Shown here piece after piece: positions 1 to 6,552 of a stretch of DNA of 11,176 nucleotides (the stretch's first letter is position 1; each line of letters opens with the position of its first letter). Position numbers and translations under genes: made by a program. The notes under the pieces are model-generated. The model ran no database searches. It was not told the origin of the DNA and saw only the letters and a list, made by a program, of their open reading frames with translations. This stretch comes from an uncultured Mesocricetibacter sp. (GTDB lineage: Bacteria; Pseudomonadota; Gammaproteobacteria; Enterobacterales; Pasteurellaceae), in the NCBI GenBank assembly GCA_905373425.1, contig CAJPST010000068.1, forward strand, positions 1 through 11,176, read 5' to 3'.

Positions 1-498
1 AAGTGATGTTTTTTCAGCTTTCTTCTGCTCACGGCGCTTTTGAAAAAAAGCACTAAGCTTGTGGCTGCATTCTTCTTGTAATACTCCACCGGTAATTTCA
101 AGGCTATGATTCATTTTATAATCATCAAAGAAATGGAAACGTGAGCCAACCGCACCGGTTTTGGCATCCGATGCACCAAATACCAGACGTTTGATTCGGC
201 TATGTAGAATCGCACCGGCACACATAGTGCAAGGTTCAAGCGTAACATATAAAGTGGTGTTAAGCAGGCGATAATTTTGTATACATTGTGCTGCATGGCG
301 TAAGGCGACAATTTCCGCATGAGCAGTGGGATCGGAATGAACAATCGACAGATTCCAGCCTTCGCCAATAATCTTCCCAGAATCATCCACCAATACTGCA
401 CCAACGGGGATTTCTCCAAGTTCCTCCGCTTTATCCGCAAGTTCAAGAGCCCGACGCATCATTTGTACGTCAAAATTCTCATCAAAAACTGACCGCAC
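1..498 (-). CDS. tadA: tRNA-specific adenosine deaminase TadA (3' end cut by window edge)
   Basis: Deaminates adenosine-34 to inosine at the wobble position of tRNA-Arg(ACG), an essential cytoplasmic, zinc-dependent step. The 166 codons seen show the cytidine/deoxycytidylate deaminase fold: HAE at residues 60-62 (zinc ligand His60, proton-shuttle Glu62) inside DPTAHAE, and PCTMC at 89-93 giving zinc ligands Cys90 and Cys93. The reading frame is still open at base 1, so the C-terminus lies outside. Start choice is uncertain: an in-frame TAG lies four codons upstream of GTG-498, leaving GTG-498 (chosen, within an uptake signal), ATT-504, or ATG-462/459, none with a good Shine-Dalgarno. The remembered H. 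influenzae protein also reads KVRS at this place, favouring a start at or before GTG. It follows thyA by 9 nt, so it is probably the last gene seen of the rppH operon and translationally coupled. Identity is secure; only the start is in doubt. Confidence 0.95.
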   Translation of the reverse strand, partial: MRSVFDENFDVQMMRRALELADKAEELGEIPVGAVLVDDSGKIIGEGWNLSIVHSDPTAHAEIVALRHAAQCIQNYRLLNTTLYVTLEPCTMCAGAILHSRIKRLVFGASDAKTGAVGSRFHFFDDYKMNHSLEITGGVLQEECSHKLSAFFQKRREQKKAEKTSL

Positions 499-500
499 TT
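492..500 (-). repeat. DNA uptake signal sequence (USS) spanning the tadA start
   Basis: Exact AAGTGCGGT on the minus strand followed by an A/T tract (cagttttt). The GTG inside the core is the likeliest tadA start codon. Confidence 0.9.
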
Positions 501-507
501 TAATCGC

Positions 508-1359
508 CTATACAGAGAACGGATATTTAATCGGTTCATGGCATTGATAGCCAACGACTTTGAAATCATCCATCGTCACCCACGTTTCCAGATCTTCCAA
601 CGTTTTAATATCCGGATTAATTTCCAACTTTGGTAACGGGAAAGGTTCACGTTTGAGCTGCACGCTCTGCATCAGTTCAAGTTGATCTTCATAAATATGC
701 GCATTAATAATTTTATGATAGGCTTGTCCCGCTTTCTTACCTGTAATCTGAGCCATTAAAGCAAGAAAAGTAAACACCTGAATTTGATTGAAATTGAGAC
801 CCAGCGGCACATCACAGGAACGCTGATAACTGGTCAGATACAGCGTGTCGCCAAGCAAAGAGAAGGTATGCGTATGCATGCAAGGCCTCAAGCAGCCTAG
901 GTCGATTTCGCCCGGGTTGTAAAAAGTTAGAATTTCACCGCGATCATCAATGTTTCGGGTTAAATTGTTGACAATTTTACGTAACTGGTCGACGGTTTCG
1001 CCGTTCGTTTTACGCCATGCGCGCCCCTGAACGCCATACACCCGCCCCATATCATCTTCACCTTTGCGATTCGGATTAGCAAGCCAAGCTGCATTGTCAT
1101 TGGCATTCGCATCCCATGTTTTAGTACCTAGCTTACGAAAATCTGCCGCGTTGTCATAACCGCGAATATAACCGAGAAATTCGGCAATCGCTGCCTTCCA
1201 GTAACTTTTACGAGTAGTGATCAACGGGAATTGATTGTTGGCTACATCATAAGTCAAATCAGCGTTAATCACGGTAAGGCAACGTTTTCCGGTACGTTCG
1301 TTGGCCACCCACACGCCTTCATCTACAATACGCTGACACAATTCTAAGTATTGACGCAT
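508..1359 (-). CDS. thyA: Thymidylate synthase ThyA
   Basis: Converts dUMP and methylene-tetrahydrofolate to dTMP and dihydrofolate; cytoplasmic homodimer. The 283-residue protein has the phosphate-binding/loop segment FPLITTRK (44-51), the catalytic cysteine Cys160 in CLRPCMH, and the dUMP-binding block QRSCDVPLGLNFN (179-191), where Arg180 and Asn191 match known ligands. It is longer than the 264-residue E. coli enzyme and reads LGLNFN rather than LGLPFN, so it belongs to the longer ThyA type that I associate with Haemophilus. ATG-1359 lies 5 nt after the lgt stop, and the last codons of lgt (AAAGGATAA) supply its Shine-Dalgarno, implying coupling to lgt. Pairing with lgt is common in gammaproteobacteria. 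No promoter is visible in front of it. Confidence 0.98.
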   Translation of the reverse strand: MRQYLELCQRIVDEGVWVANERTGKRCLTVINADLTYDVANNQFPLITTRKSYWKAAIAEFLGYIRGYDNAADFRKLGTKTWDANANDNAAWLANPNRKGEDDMGRVYGVQGRAWRKTNGETVDQLRKIVNNLTRNIDDRGEILTFYNPGEIDLGCLRPCMHTHTFSLLGDTLYLTSYQRSCDVPLGLNFNQIQVFTFLALMAQITGKKAGQAYHKIINAHIYEDQLELMQSVQLKREPFPLPKLEINPDIKTLEDLETWVTMDDFKVVGYQCHEPIKYPFSV

Positions 1360-1364
1360 AAAAT

Positions 1365-2189
1365 TTATCCTTTTTCAACCGCACTTTGTGTGGTCATATC
1401 TTGACGCTTGTACGCCCAAGCCATAATCATTGCGCCACCAATAATCATTGGCACACATAACCATTGTCCGCGCGTCAGTAAATCCGTTGCAGCTGTCACG
1501 TTGGCATCCGGCTCTCGCACATATTCCACCAAGAAACGGAAAATACCGTAGCCAATTAAAAATAATGCGGAAACGGAACCTGTCGGGCGCGGTTTGCGGA
1601 TAAACCAATTAAGAATAATAAATAACACCACACCTTCTAAAAATAGCTCGTACAATTGGGAAGGATGGCGTGGCAACCCGGATGGCTCCGTCGGAAAAAT
1701 CATTGCCCAAGGCACATCGGTTACGCGCCCCCATAATTCACCGTTAATAAAATTACCTAAACGCCCCGCGCCCAAGCCGAACGGAATTAATGGCGCAAAA
1801 AAATCGGACGTTTGCCAGAATCGACGTTTTTGACGGTATGATGTCCACATCATTGCAACAATCACACCAAGCAACCCACCATGAAATGACATTCCGCCTT
1901 CCCAAATGCGGAACAGATAAAGCGGATCGGCTAAGAAACGGTCAAAACTATAAAAGAACACATCACCGATACGTCCTCCGAGGATAATTCCGGCAAAACA
2001 GTTAAACAGCAACTGATCTACCTGTTCTACCGACCATACGCCATCAGATTTTTTAGCACGTCGCGTTCCAAGCCAATAGGCGAAAATAAAGCCGAACAGA
2101 TACATCATTCCGTACCAATGGAGACTCACCGGGCCGAGTTTTAGCATAACGGGGTCGAGGGTTGGTAGCTTTATAAATTGTTCGCTCAT
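1365..2189 (-). CDS. lgt: Prolipoprotein diacylglyceryl transferase Lgt
   Basis: Transfers diacylglycerol from phosphatidylglycerol to the lipobox cysteine of prolipoproteins, the first step of lipoprotein maturation in the inner membrane. The 274-residue polytopic protein shows the family landmarks: HGGLLG starting at His103, the Lgt signature GRLGNFINGELWGR (142-155) with the essential Arg143, RHPSQLYE (174-181), and FRFLVEYVREPD (217-228). About seven hydrophobic segments are visible. ATG-2189 follows a good AAGGAA Shine-Dalgarno 5 nt upstream. The gene sits 19 nt after the TauE-like permease stop and 5 nt before thyA, inside the rppH operon. Its C-terminal residues QSAV are encoded by an uptake signal. 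Confidence 0.97.
   Translation of the reverse strand: MSEQFIKLPTLDPVMLKLGPVSLHWYGMMYLFGFIFAYWLGTRRAKKSDGVWSVEQVDQLLFNCFAGIILGGRIGDVFFYSFDRFLADPLYLFRIWEGGMSFHGGLLGVIVAMMWTSYRQKRRFWQTSDFFAPLIPFGLGAGRLGNFINGELWGRVTDVPWAMIFPTEPSGLPRHPSQLYELFLEGVVLFIILNWFIRKPRPTGSVSALFLIGYGIFRFLVEYVREPDANVTAATDLLTRGQWLCVPMIIGGAMIMAWAYKRQDMTTQSAVEKG
1378..1386 (-). repeat. DNA uptake signal sequence inside the lgt 3' end
   Basis: Exact AAGTGCGGT (minus) followed by tgaaaaa. It is translated as Gln-Ser-Ala-Val near the Lgt C-terminus, where sequence constraint is low. Confidence 0.9.
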
Positions 2190-2208
2190 AAGTTTCCTTT
2201 AAAATCAA

Positions 2209-3000
2209 TTAACTAATAAACATTTTAAATGCCAGGCAGAGTAACAGAACGGCAAAATAGCGTTTTAATGTCGGCACCGGTAATTTTGTTGTAGTGGTTG
2301 CACCTAATTTAGATGTGAAAAATGACGTTAATGTAATTCCTAACACAGCAGGTAAATACACATAACCGATAGAGCCCGTCGGCATCCCTTCTGTTGCCCA
2401 ACCGCTAGTCATAAAGCTTATCATGCCCGACACACCAAGCAGCATTCCACAAAATGCTGAGGAACCGATGGCTTTTTTCATTTCAATTCCACGGGAATTC
2501 AAAAATGGAACAATAAACCCGCCGCCCCCGATCCCTGCTGCACTGGAAGCGATACCAATCAATATACCGCCTATCACTGAAGCTTTGTTAGTCAAGGGTT
2601 TATACCCTTTTTCCGACTTAATGGATAAAATCATTTTTACGGCTAAATAGACCGTCAAACAAGCAAATAGTTTGCTTGAATATTCTTTTGGTAATTTGCT
2701 GATAAAAAGACCGGCGATAAAGGTTGAAAACATAATACTCGGCGCTAAAAGTTTCACCGCATTCCATTCAATATTGCCTAATTTATGATGTCGTTGTGCT
2801 GAGGAAAAGCCCGTAATTACAATAGTTGCAAAGGAAGTACCTAACGCGGCAGGCATTAACATTTGCTCCGGCACATTGATCATCGGCAACAGCGAAACTA
2901 ATATAGGTACGATAATCAACCCTCCGCCGATGCCGAATAACCCAGCCAAAAAGCCGACTAATGCGCCAACCATCAAACAAATAAGAAAAAATTCAAACAT
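2209..3000 (-). CDS. TauE/SafE-family (DUF81) membrane permease
   Basis: Integral inner-membrane protein of 263 residues belonging to the TauE/SafE family, whose studied members move sulfite, sulfoacetate or other small organosulfur anions. The actual substrate here is unknown. Two internal repeats are plain: LAGLFGIGGGLIIVPIL (18-34) and GIASSAAGIGGGGFIVPFL (149-167), each with the GIGGG..(I)VP motif and followed by further hydrophobic helices, about eight in total. ATG-3000 begins one base after the rppH stop, with AAGG just ahead, so it is almost certainly co-translated with rppH. It corresponds by position and sequence type to H. influenzae HI0902. Nothing in the operon (mRNA decay, lipoprotein lipidation, dTMP synthesis, tRNA editing) hints at the transported compound. 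Confidence 0.9.
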   Translation of the reverse strand: MFEFFLICLMVGALVGFLAGLFGIGGGLIIVPILVSLLPMINVPEQMLMPAALGTSFATIVITGFSSAQRHHKLGNIEWNAVKLLAPSIMFSTFIAGLFISKLPKEYSSKLFACLTVYLAVKMILSIKSEKGYKPLTNKASVIGGILIGIASSAAGIGGGGFIVPFLNSRGIEMKKAIGSSAFCGMLLGVSGMISFMTSGWATEGMPTGSIGYVYLPAVLGITLTSFFTSKLGATTTTKLPVPTLKRYFAVLLLCLAFKMFIS

Positions 3001-3001
3001 T

Positions 3002-3652
3002 TTAATACCTTACTTTATAGGGGAAGCGTTTTTTATCTTGTGTCTTACGGAACGAATTCTGTTTCTTATGCGAATACCCCGACACCTGCGGATGCTCTGC
3101 TGTCGGTGAATGAGATGAATTGACGTTTTGTTCGTTTTTTTTATCTTCCGGAGACAAAAGTGCGGTCGGATTTTTTGCTGTTTCAAATAAGACTGAGGCA
3201 AACTCTTTCATCGCCTTGCGATATACATCGCGTTTGAAAGACACTACTTGGCGTACAGGATACCAAAAGCTCACCCATCGCCAACCATCAAATTCCGGCG
3301 ACTTGGTGCTGTTCATATTCAAGCTTTTCTCATCTGCTAACAGCTGTAATAGAAACCAACGTTGCTTCTGCCCGATACACATCGGTTTGGTATCGTGTCT
3401 TAATAATCGTTTGGGCAATTTGTAACGTAACCAATGGCGCGATACATATAGAATTTTAACGTCTTTTTCCCTTAAGCCCACTTCTTCATACAATTCCCGA
3501 TACATTGCCTGTTCCGGCGTTTCATTATCATTAATGCCGCCTTGCGGAAACTGCCAAGAGTTTTGTCCGTACCTTTTTGCCCACAACACTTGCCCTTTGC
3601 GGTTACAAATAACAATGCCGACATTCGGGCGGTATCCATCAAAATCGATCAC
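3002..3652 (-). CDS. rppH: RNA pyrophosphohydrolase RppH (Nudix)
   Basis: Removes pyrophosphate from the 5' end of mRNA, leaving the monophosphate that lets RNase E start decay. The N-terminus DGYRPNVGIVICNRKGQV is nearly that of E. coli RppH, with the Nudix box at residues 38-60 (GG..., REL-EEVGL; Glu residues of REXXEE bind metal). FDGWRWVSFWYPVRQVV (121-137) and FKRDVYR follow as in the family. The start is GTG-3652, supported by alignment with MIDxDGYRPNVG and by AAGGTGA 7 nt upstream. The protein is 216 residues against 176 in E. coli; the extra part is a hydrophilic, Ser/Lys-rich tail (from about 162) ending in basic residues, within which an uptake signal is translated as Pro-Thr-Ala-Leu-Leu. 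It is the first gene of the operon rppH-tauE-lgt-thyA-tadA. Confidence 0.96.
   Translation of the reverse strand: MIDFDGYRPNVGIVICNRKGQVLWAKRYGQNSWQFPQGGINDNETPEQAMYRELYEEVGLREKDVKILYVSRHWLRYKLPKRLLRHDTKPMCIGQKQRWFLLQLLADEKSLNMNSTKSPEFDGWRWVSFWYPVRQVVSFKRDVYRKAMKEFASVLFETAKNPTALLSPEDKKNEQNVNSSHSPTAEHPQVSGYSHKKQNSFRKTQDKKRFPYKVRY
3158..3166 (+). repeat. DNA uptake signal sequence in the RppH tail
   Basis: Exact AAGTGCGGT (plus) followed by cggatttttt. It lies in the variable C-terminal tail of rppH. Confidence 0.9.
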
Positions 3653-3761
3653 GAACGATCACCTTTATTTAAATTTATTGATAACCGTAAATTGTTCCAT
3701 AATCTGTTCTCTTTTACAATAAATTCCGTTGCTAAGGCTATAAATTTATAAATAAAAAGAA

Positions 3762-3782
3762 TGTGAATAACTCTGTGCATAA
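3762..3782 (-). promoter_or_regulatory. Pair of DnaA boxes in tandem
   Basis: On the minus strand the sequence reads TTATGCACA, three bases, TTATTCACA (3782-3774 and 3770-3762). Both match the DnaA-box consensus TTATNCACA exactly, in the same orientation and 12 bp apart. The arrangement CAGAGTTATxCACA resembles the surroundings of box R4 of E. coli oriC. They lie 110-130 bp upstream of the rppH start codon. Confidence 0.55.
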
Positions 3783-3842
3783 ACTTAGGATAAGCATGAA
3801 AATCAGTAGTTCCCATTAAAAATTCCATCGTTACTAAAAGCA

Positions 3843-3851
3843 TTTATATCA
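3843..3851 (-). promoter_or_regulatory. Possible extended -10 promoter for the rppH operon
   Basis: Minus strand reads TGATATAAA, an extended -10 (TG-N-TATAAA, one mismatch to TATAAT). No convincing -35 is visible. Initiation near 3836 would give a leader of about 185 nt carrying the tandem DnaA boxes. Other AT-rich hexamers nearby could serve, so this is only a candidate. Confidence 0.25.
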
Positions 3852-3998
3852 TTCTCCGTTCGCTTAGCTATTTCTTAATCAACGCCCCTCTTGACAAGGA
3901 AAATCGGCGAATATGTTTTCGGTTTCCGTTTAAAAACAAATCAGCTAACTGACCGCTTTAGAGCATATTTTTCTGAGTAATAAGTTATTCAGTCTTCC

Positions 3999-4007
3999 TG
4001 TGGATAA
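3999..4007 (-). promoter_or_regulatory. DnaA box, high-affinity form
   Basis: Minus strand TTATCCACA, identical to E. coli oriC boxes R1 and R4, in the same orientation as the pair at 3762-3782 and about 220 bp upstream of it relative to rppH. Confidence 0.5.
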
Positions 4008-4183
4008 ATTTGTGGTTTAGCCACTAATAAATCTGCCTGTTCTGCCTACTTAGCTTAACAAGTAAAATATATTCTTTATTTTTCAAAATGATAGATTATA
4101 AAACAATTCATCTGAAAGAATACTAACAGAAATCAATCAATGACGATTATAAATTAAACAACATGATTTTCAGGTACTAAAAC

Positions 4184-4231
4184 AACCGCACTTTGCTCCC
4201 ACCAAATCCGATTATCTCCCAAAGTGCGGTT
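4184..4231. terminator. Inverted uptake-signal pair forming a stem-loop terminator
   Basis: AACCGCACTTT (4184-4194) and AAAGTGCGGTT (4221-4231) are perfect 11-bp inverted arms, each containing an exact uptake signal (4185-4193 minus, 4222-4230 plus), with a 26-nt loop. On the plus strand the stem is followed by CATTTTTTC, and on the minus strand by GTTTTAG, so termination looks stronger on plus. Such USS dyads are known intergenic terminators in H. influenzae. It begins 10 nt past the stop of the minus-strand open frame at 4242-4412, the normal geometry for that gene's terminator. Confidence 0.7.
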
Positions 4232-4241
4232 CATTTTTTCG

Positions 4242-4412
4242 TTATTTTTTCAAACTCGCGGATCTATTGTCACAACGTGGTGGCGGTAGCAGTTTTTTTG
4301 AACAGAAACTTACCATCATGGGAATCATTCTAACGACGTGGCTCTCCGTTAATACTTCCTGCGTAATAACTTTATAGTTAGTGAATTGATCGTTTTTCAA
4401 TTGATTATATTG
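4242..4412 (-). pseudogene. Possible 3' remnant of a lost gene (unrecognised)
   Basis: Open frame of 56 codons ending in TAA at 4244-4242, preceded by an in-frame TGA (4415-4413) and with no start codon supported by a Shine-Dalgarno. It ends with CDNRSASLKK. I cannot assign it to a family. The reason to list it is position: its stop sits 10 nt before the USS-dyad terminator, as the end of a minus-strand gene would, in a gap where no other gene needs one. It may equally be chance, because the plus strand of the same segment is also open for part of its length. Confidence 0.2.
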
Positions 4413-4513
4413 TCACTAAGACAGAACTACTGTTCTCTATGAAATAATGAGTGATAGGGGAAGTTTAAGCAGATTAAATAAGAAGGGAAAAGTTTATTCT
4501 TTAAAATGATTTT

Positions 4514-4580
4514 GAGCGACATAACTATTTGATCGTTTGTGCTTTAGCTAACAAAAAAGCACCAAATCTTTATGTCGCTC
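4514..4580. repeat. Nested palindrome downstream of raiA
   Basis: GAGCGACATAA (4514-4524) and TTATGTCGCTC (4570-4580) are perfect 11-bp inverted arms. Inside them GTGCTTT (4539-4545) pairs with AAAGCAC (4556-4562). It lies 19 nt beyond the raiA stop on the transcribed side and could end or protect the raiA mRNA, but no T-run follows the outer stem on either strand, so it is not a standard intrinsic terminator. It could also be a small mobile-repeat relic. Confidence 0.5.
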
Positions 4581-4599
4581 CTGTCTTACACTAAAAATT

Positions 4600-4920
4600 C
4601 TAATTAAAAGAATCTTTTAAACGCTCGTTAGCACGACGAGCTTCGCCTTTGTGTTGTAATTTATTCAATTGAGTTTCTAATTTTTCTTCCACATCATTGA
4701 TTGCTTTATACATATCATCGGCTTCCGCTTTGGCGAACAAATCACCCAACGGTGTGCCGATAGAGGCTTCTACGGAAAATCCTTTAGGTGTTTTATTTAA
4801 AATAAAGTGGGGATTAATTAATTGAGTTTGCCATTTGTCTAATTTAGCAAGTCTGTCCTCTACATGAGCTCGAATGGCCGGAGTGATTTCCATTTGTTTG
4901 CTTGTAATATTTAGTGTCAT
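4600..4920 (-). CDS. raiA: Ribosome-associated inhibitor RaiA / short HPF-family protein
   Basis: Small ribosome hibernation factor that binds the 30S decoding region in stationary phase or cold shock, blocks tRNA entry and stabilises idle 70S ribosomes. The 106 residues fit the short (YfiA/HPF-S) type: N-terminal strand MTLNITSKQMEITPAIRAHV, a beta-alpha-beta-beta-beta-alpha order, and the helix DDMYKAINDVEEKLETQLNK (68-87) with a basic C-terminal tail (HKGEARRANERLKDSF). It lacks the C-terminal dimerisation domain of long HPF. The sequence is very close to the H. influenzae HI0257 type as I recall it. ATG-4920 follows GAGGT with 7 nt spacing. It is a lone gene: a terminator separates it from alsT upstream, and a gene-poor region follows. 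Confidence 0.93.
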   Translation of the reverse strand: MTLNITSKQMEITPAIRAHVEDRLAKLDKWQTQLINPHFILNKTPKGFSVEASIGTPLGDLFAKAEADDMYKAINDVEEKLETQLNKLQHKGEARRANERLKDSFN

Positions 4921-4989
4921 AGCATTTACCTCTTTTTTCCATATTGATGATCATTTCTGCTCTTTTGCCTTTTATACTTTTATGACTAC

Positions 4990-5018
4990 AAAATATTATT
5001 CTCCACAACAATTTTCAA
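4990..5018 (-). promoter_or_regulatory. Candidate raiA promoter
   Basis: Minus strand TTGAAA (5018-5013), 17-bp spacer, TATTTT (4995-4990). The -35 matches five of six consensus bases and the -10 four of six. It would give a leader of about 60 nt. The surrounding DNA is so AT-rich that other choices exist. Confidence 0.3.
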
Positions 5019-5114
5019 GTGTTTTATCAGGATTTTTAAAGAAATGTGATCTAAGTACTAGTTTTACAAAAAAGCGGTTTTATTTTATAGAAAAGTTGCT
5101 ATGATTATAAAGTT

Positions 5115-5137
5115 AAGGACGTTTGGAAAACGTCCTT
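5115..5137 (-). terminator. Palindromic intrinsic terminator after alsT
   Basis: Perfect 10-bp stem AAGGACGTTT / AAACGTCCTT with a 3-nt loop, starting 6 nt past the alsT stop. T-tracts flank both sides (TTTTTCTTT on plus, AACTTT on minus), so it could work in both directions. In context it ends the alsT transcript before raiA. Confidence 0.8.
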
Positions 5138-5143
5138 TTTTCT

Positions 5144-6526
5144 TTATTGGGCAGATAAGACCTGCTCGTCTTCATCAACAACATTATTTTTCAGACGTGC
5201 AAAATAATCTTTGGTTTCGCTGATAATCACTTGGCGTAAACCAATAAGAGCGATTAAATTCGGGAATGCCATCAAACCGTTGACGATGTCCGCCAAAATC
5301 CAAATTAAATCTAAATGGATAAAAGCACCACAACCGACTAACAGAATGAAAAAAGAGCGGTAGATTTTTATGCCTTTTATGCCAACCAAATACACAAAGC
5401 AACGTTCGCCATAATAACACCAACCTAAAATTGTAGTGAATGCAAAGAACAGTAAACCGACAGTAACAATAGTCGCCCCGATTTCATTGCCTAGGCCTTG
5501 CGAAAACGCATAATTAGTAACTTCCGCCCCTTTCATTGCAGATTGCCATGCCTCTGTAATGACTAGTACCAACCCGGTCATCGAACATACGATAATCGTA
5601 TCTAAAAAGGTGCCGACCATTGAGATTAAACCTTGGCGTACCGGCTCTTTGGTTTGCGCAGCTGCGGCGGCGATCGGAGCACTACCTAATCCCGATTCAT
5701 TCGAGAAAATACCGCGAGCCACCCCATTTTGAATGGCTTTCATCACCGTAAAACCTAAAGCACCACCGATTGCCGATTCGGGAGCAAAGGCACTATGTAT
5801 GATTAAAGTTAAGGCACCGGGAATTTTATCTATATTAATGATTAAAATAATTAACGAAGTTGCCACATATAAAACCGCCATAAACGGTACAATATAAGAA
5901 GACACTAACGCGATACGTTTCACCCCACCTAAAATAATTAGCGCGACCAAAACGGTCATTATCGAAGCAGTGAGGGCAATCGGCACATTAAACGTATCAT
6001 TCATTGCGTGCGTAATCGCATTAATTTGCGGAAAAGTACCAATTCCGAAAAAAGCGACCAATACGCCGAAAAGGGCGAACAATTTCGCCAACCATTTTAA
6101 CCCTAACCCGCGTTCAATATAATACATCGGGCCACCGGCCATAAATCCTTCTTTATCGCGTACACGGTATTTGACTGCAAGCAGGCATTCGGCATATTTA
6201 GTCGCCATTCCGAATAATGCAATCAACCACATCCAGAAAATCGCACCCGGGCCACCGGCTTGAACTGCCGTAGCAACGCCAACGATATTTCCCGTACCAA
6301 TAGTGGCAGAAAGTGCGGTGCAAAGCGCTGCAAAAGCCGATACATCACCTTTTTGACTATTGCCCTGCTCTTTTTTGAATAAGTAAGATAAGGCTCTAGG
6401 TAATTGAAAGATTTGGATTAACCCAAGTTTAACCGTTAAATACAACCCCGTGCCGGATAACAAAATCAGCAACGGAGGGCCCCAAATAAAAGAATTAATT
6501 GATGATAAGATGTCTTGCAATGACAT
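5144..6526 (-). CDS. alsT: AGCS-family sodium:alanine/glycine symporter
   Basis: Inner-membrane transporter of the alanine/glycine:cation symporter (AGCS, TC 2.A.25) family, importing alanine and/or glycine with Na+. The 460-residue protein shows the family hallmarks: SATIGTGNIVGVATA (73-87), the signature GGPMYYIERGLG (131-142), and RGIFSNESGLGSAP (271-284), with about ten to eleven hydrophobic helices and a charged C-terminal tail. The start is ATG-6526 (MSLQDILSS) with GAGGAA 7 nt upstream; an in-frame TTG at 6559 adds 11 residues but lacks a Shine-Dalgarno and overlaps the leader hairpins. The gene lies under a tandem glycine riboswitch, which points to glycine as a physiological substrate or signal. 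A palindromic terminator follows directly. An uptake signal is inside the gene near residues 69-72. Confidence 0.94.
   Translation of the reverse strand: MSLQDILSSINSFIWGPPLLILLSGTGLYLTVKLGLIQIFQLPRALSYLFKKEQGNSQKGDVSAFAALCTALSATIGTGNIVGVATAVQAGGPGAIFWMWLIALFGMATKYAECLLAVKYRVRDKEGFMAGGPMYYIERGLGLKWLAKLFALFGVLVAFFGIGTFPQINAITHAMNDTFNVPIALTASIMTVLVALIILGGVKRIALVSSYIVPFMAVLYVATSLIILIINIDKIPGALTLIIHSAFAPESAIGGALGFTVMKAIQNGVARGIFSNESGLGSAPIAAAAAQTKEPVRQGLISMVGTFLDTIIVCSMTGLVLVITEAWQSAMKGAEVTNYAFSQGLGNEIGATIVTVGLLFFAFTTILGWCYYGERCFVYLVGIKGIKIYRSFFILLVGCGAFIHLDLIWILADIVNGLMAFPNLIALIGLRQVIISETKDYFARLKNNVVDEDEQVLSAQ
6311..6319 (+). repeat. DNA uptake signal sequence within alsT
   Basis: Exact AAGTGCGGT (plus). 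Unlike the other copies it lacks a following A/T tract (gcaaagcgc). Confidence 0.8.
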
Positions 6527-6552
6527 TGTTGATTCCTCGTAAAATTTACAAG

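Larger units (their letters stand above)
3653..4599. other. Long gene-poor, AT-rich intergenic region
   Basis: About 950 bp between raiA and rppH with no recognisable gene. Its contents, right to left, are a nested palindrome (4514-4580), small hairpins (4378-4436), an open frame that may be a gene 3' remnant (4242-4412), an inverted uptake-signal pair (4184-4231), a very AT-rich stretch (about 4050-4175), and three DnaA boxes (3999-4007, 3774-3782, 3762-3770). I found no tRNA, and no motif of tmRNA, 6S, SRP or RNase P RNA. GATC sites are few, unlike an enterobacterial oriC. Confidence 0.7.

Noticed and set aside
111..446. 111-codon frame overlapping tadA
   Set aside because: It is an alternate-frame shadow; the frame with HAE and PCxxC zinc-site motifs encodes TadA.
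3649..3843. 64-codon minus-strand frame ending in a GTGA overlap with the rppH start, with GGAG 10 nt before its ATG
   Set aside because: No recognisable domain, composition typical of AT-rich intergenic DNA, its ATG overlaps the best -10 candidate, and the DnaA-box pair lies within it. Overlap and GGAG alone are not enough.
3891..3919. Plus-strand promoter beginning with perfect TTGACA
   Set aside because: The best -10-like hexamers are at wrong spacing (TATGTT at 15 bp) or poor (TGTTTT at 17 bp), and no plus-strand gene or defined RNA follows.
3653..4260. Chromosomal replication origin (oriC)
   Set aside because: Three DnaA boxes and AT-rich DNA are present, but there are few GATC sites, no further box array, and no mnmG/gidA, mioC, rpmH or dnaA neighbours. 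Kept only as a DnaA-box cluster.
5045..5060. CRP site upstream of raiA (TGTGA half-site)
   Set aside because: Only the first half matches; the second half (expected TCACA) is largely absent.
5345..5365. Further uptake signals with one mismatch (AAGAGCGGT here; similar near 6660 and AAAGCGGT near 3945 and 5070)
   Set aside because: They deviate from the 9-bp core and single-mismatch hits are expected in such genomes; only exact copies were counted.
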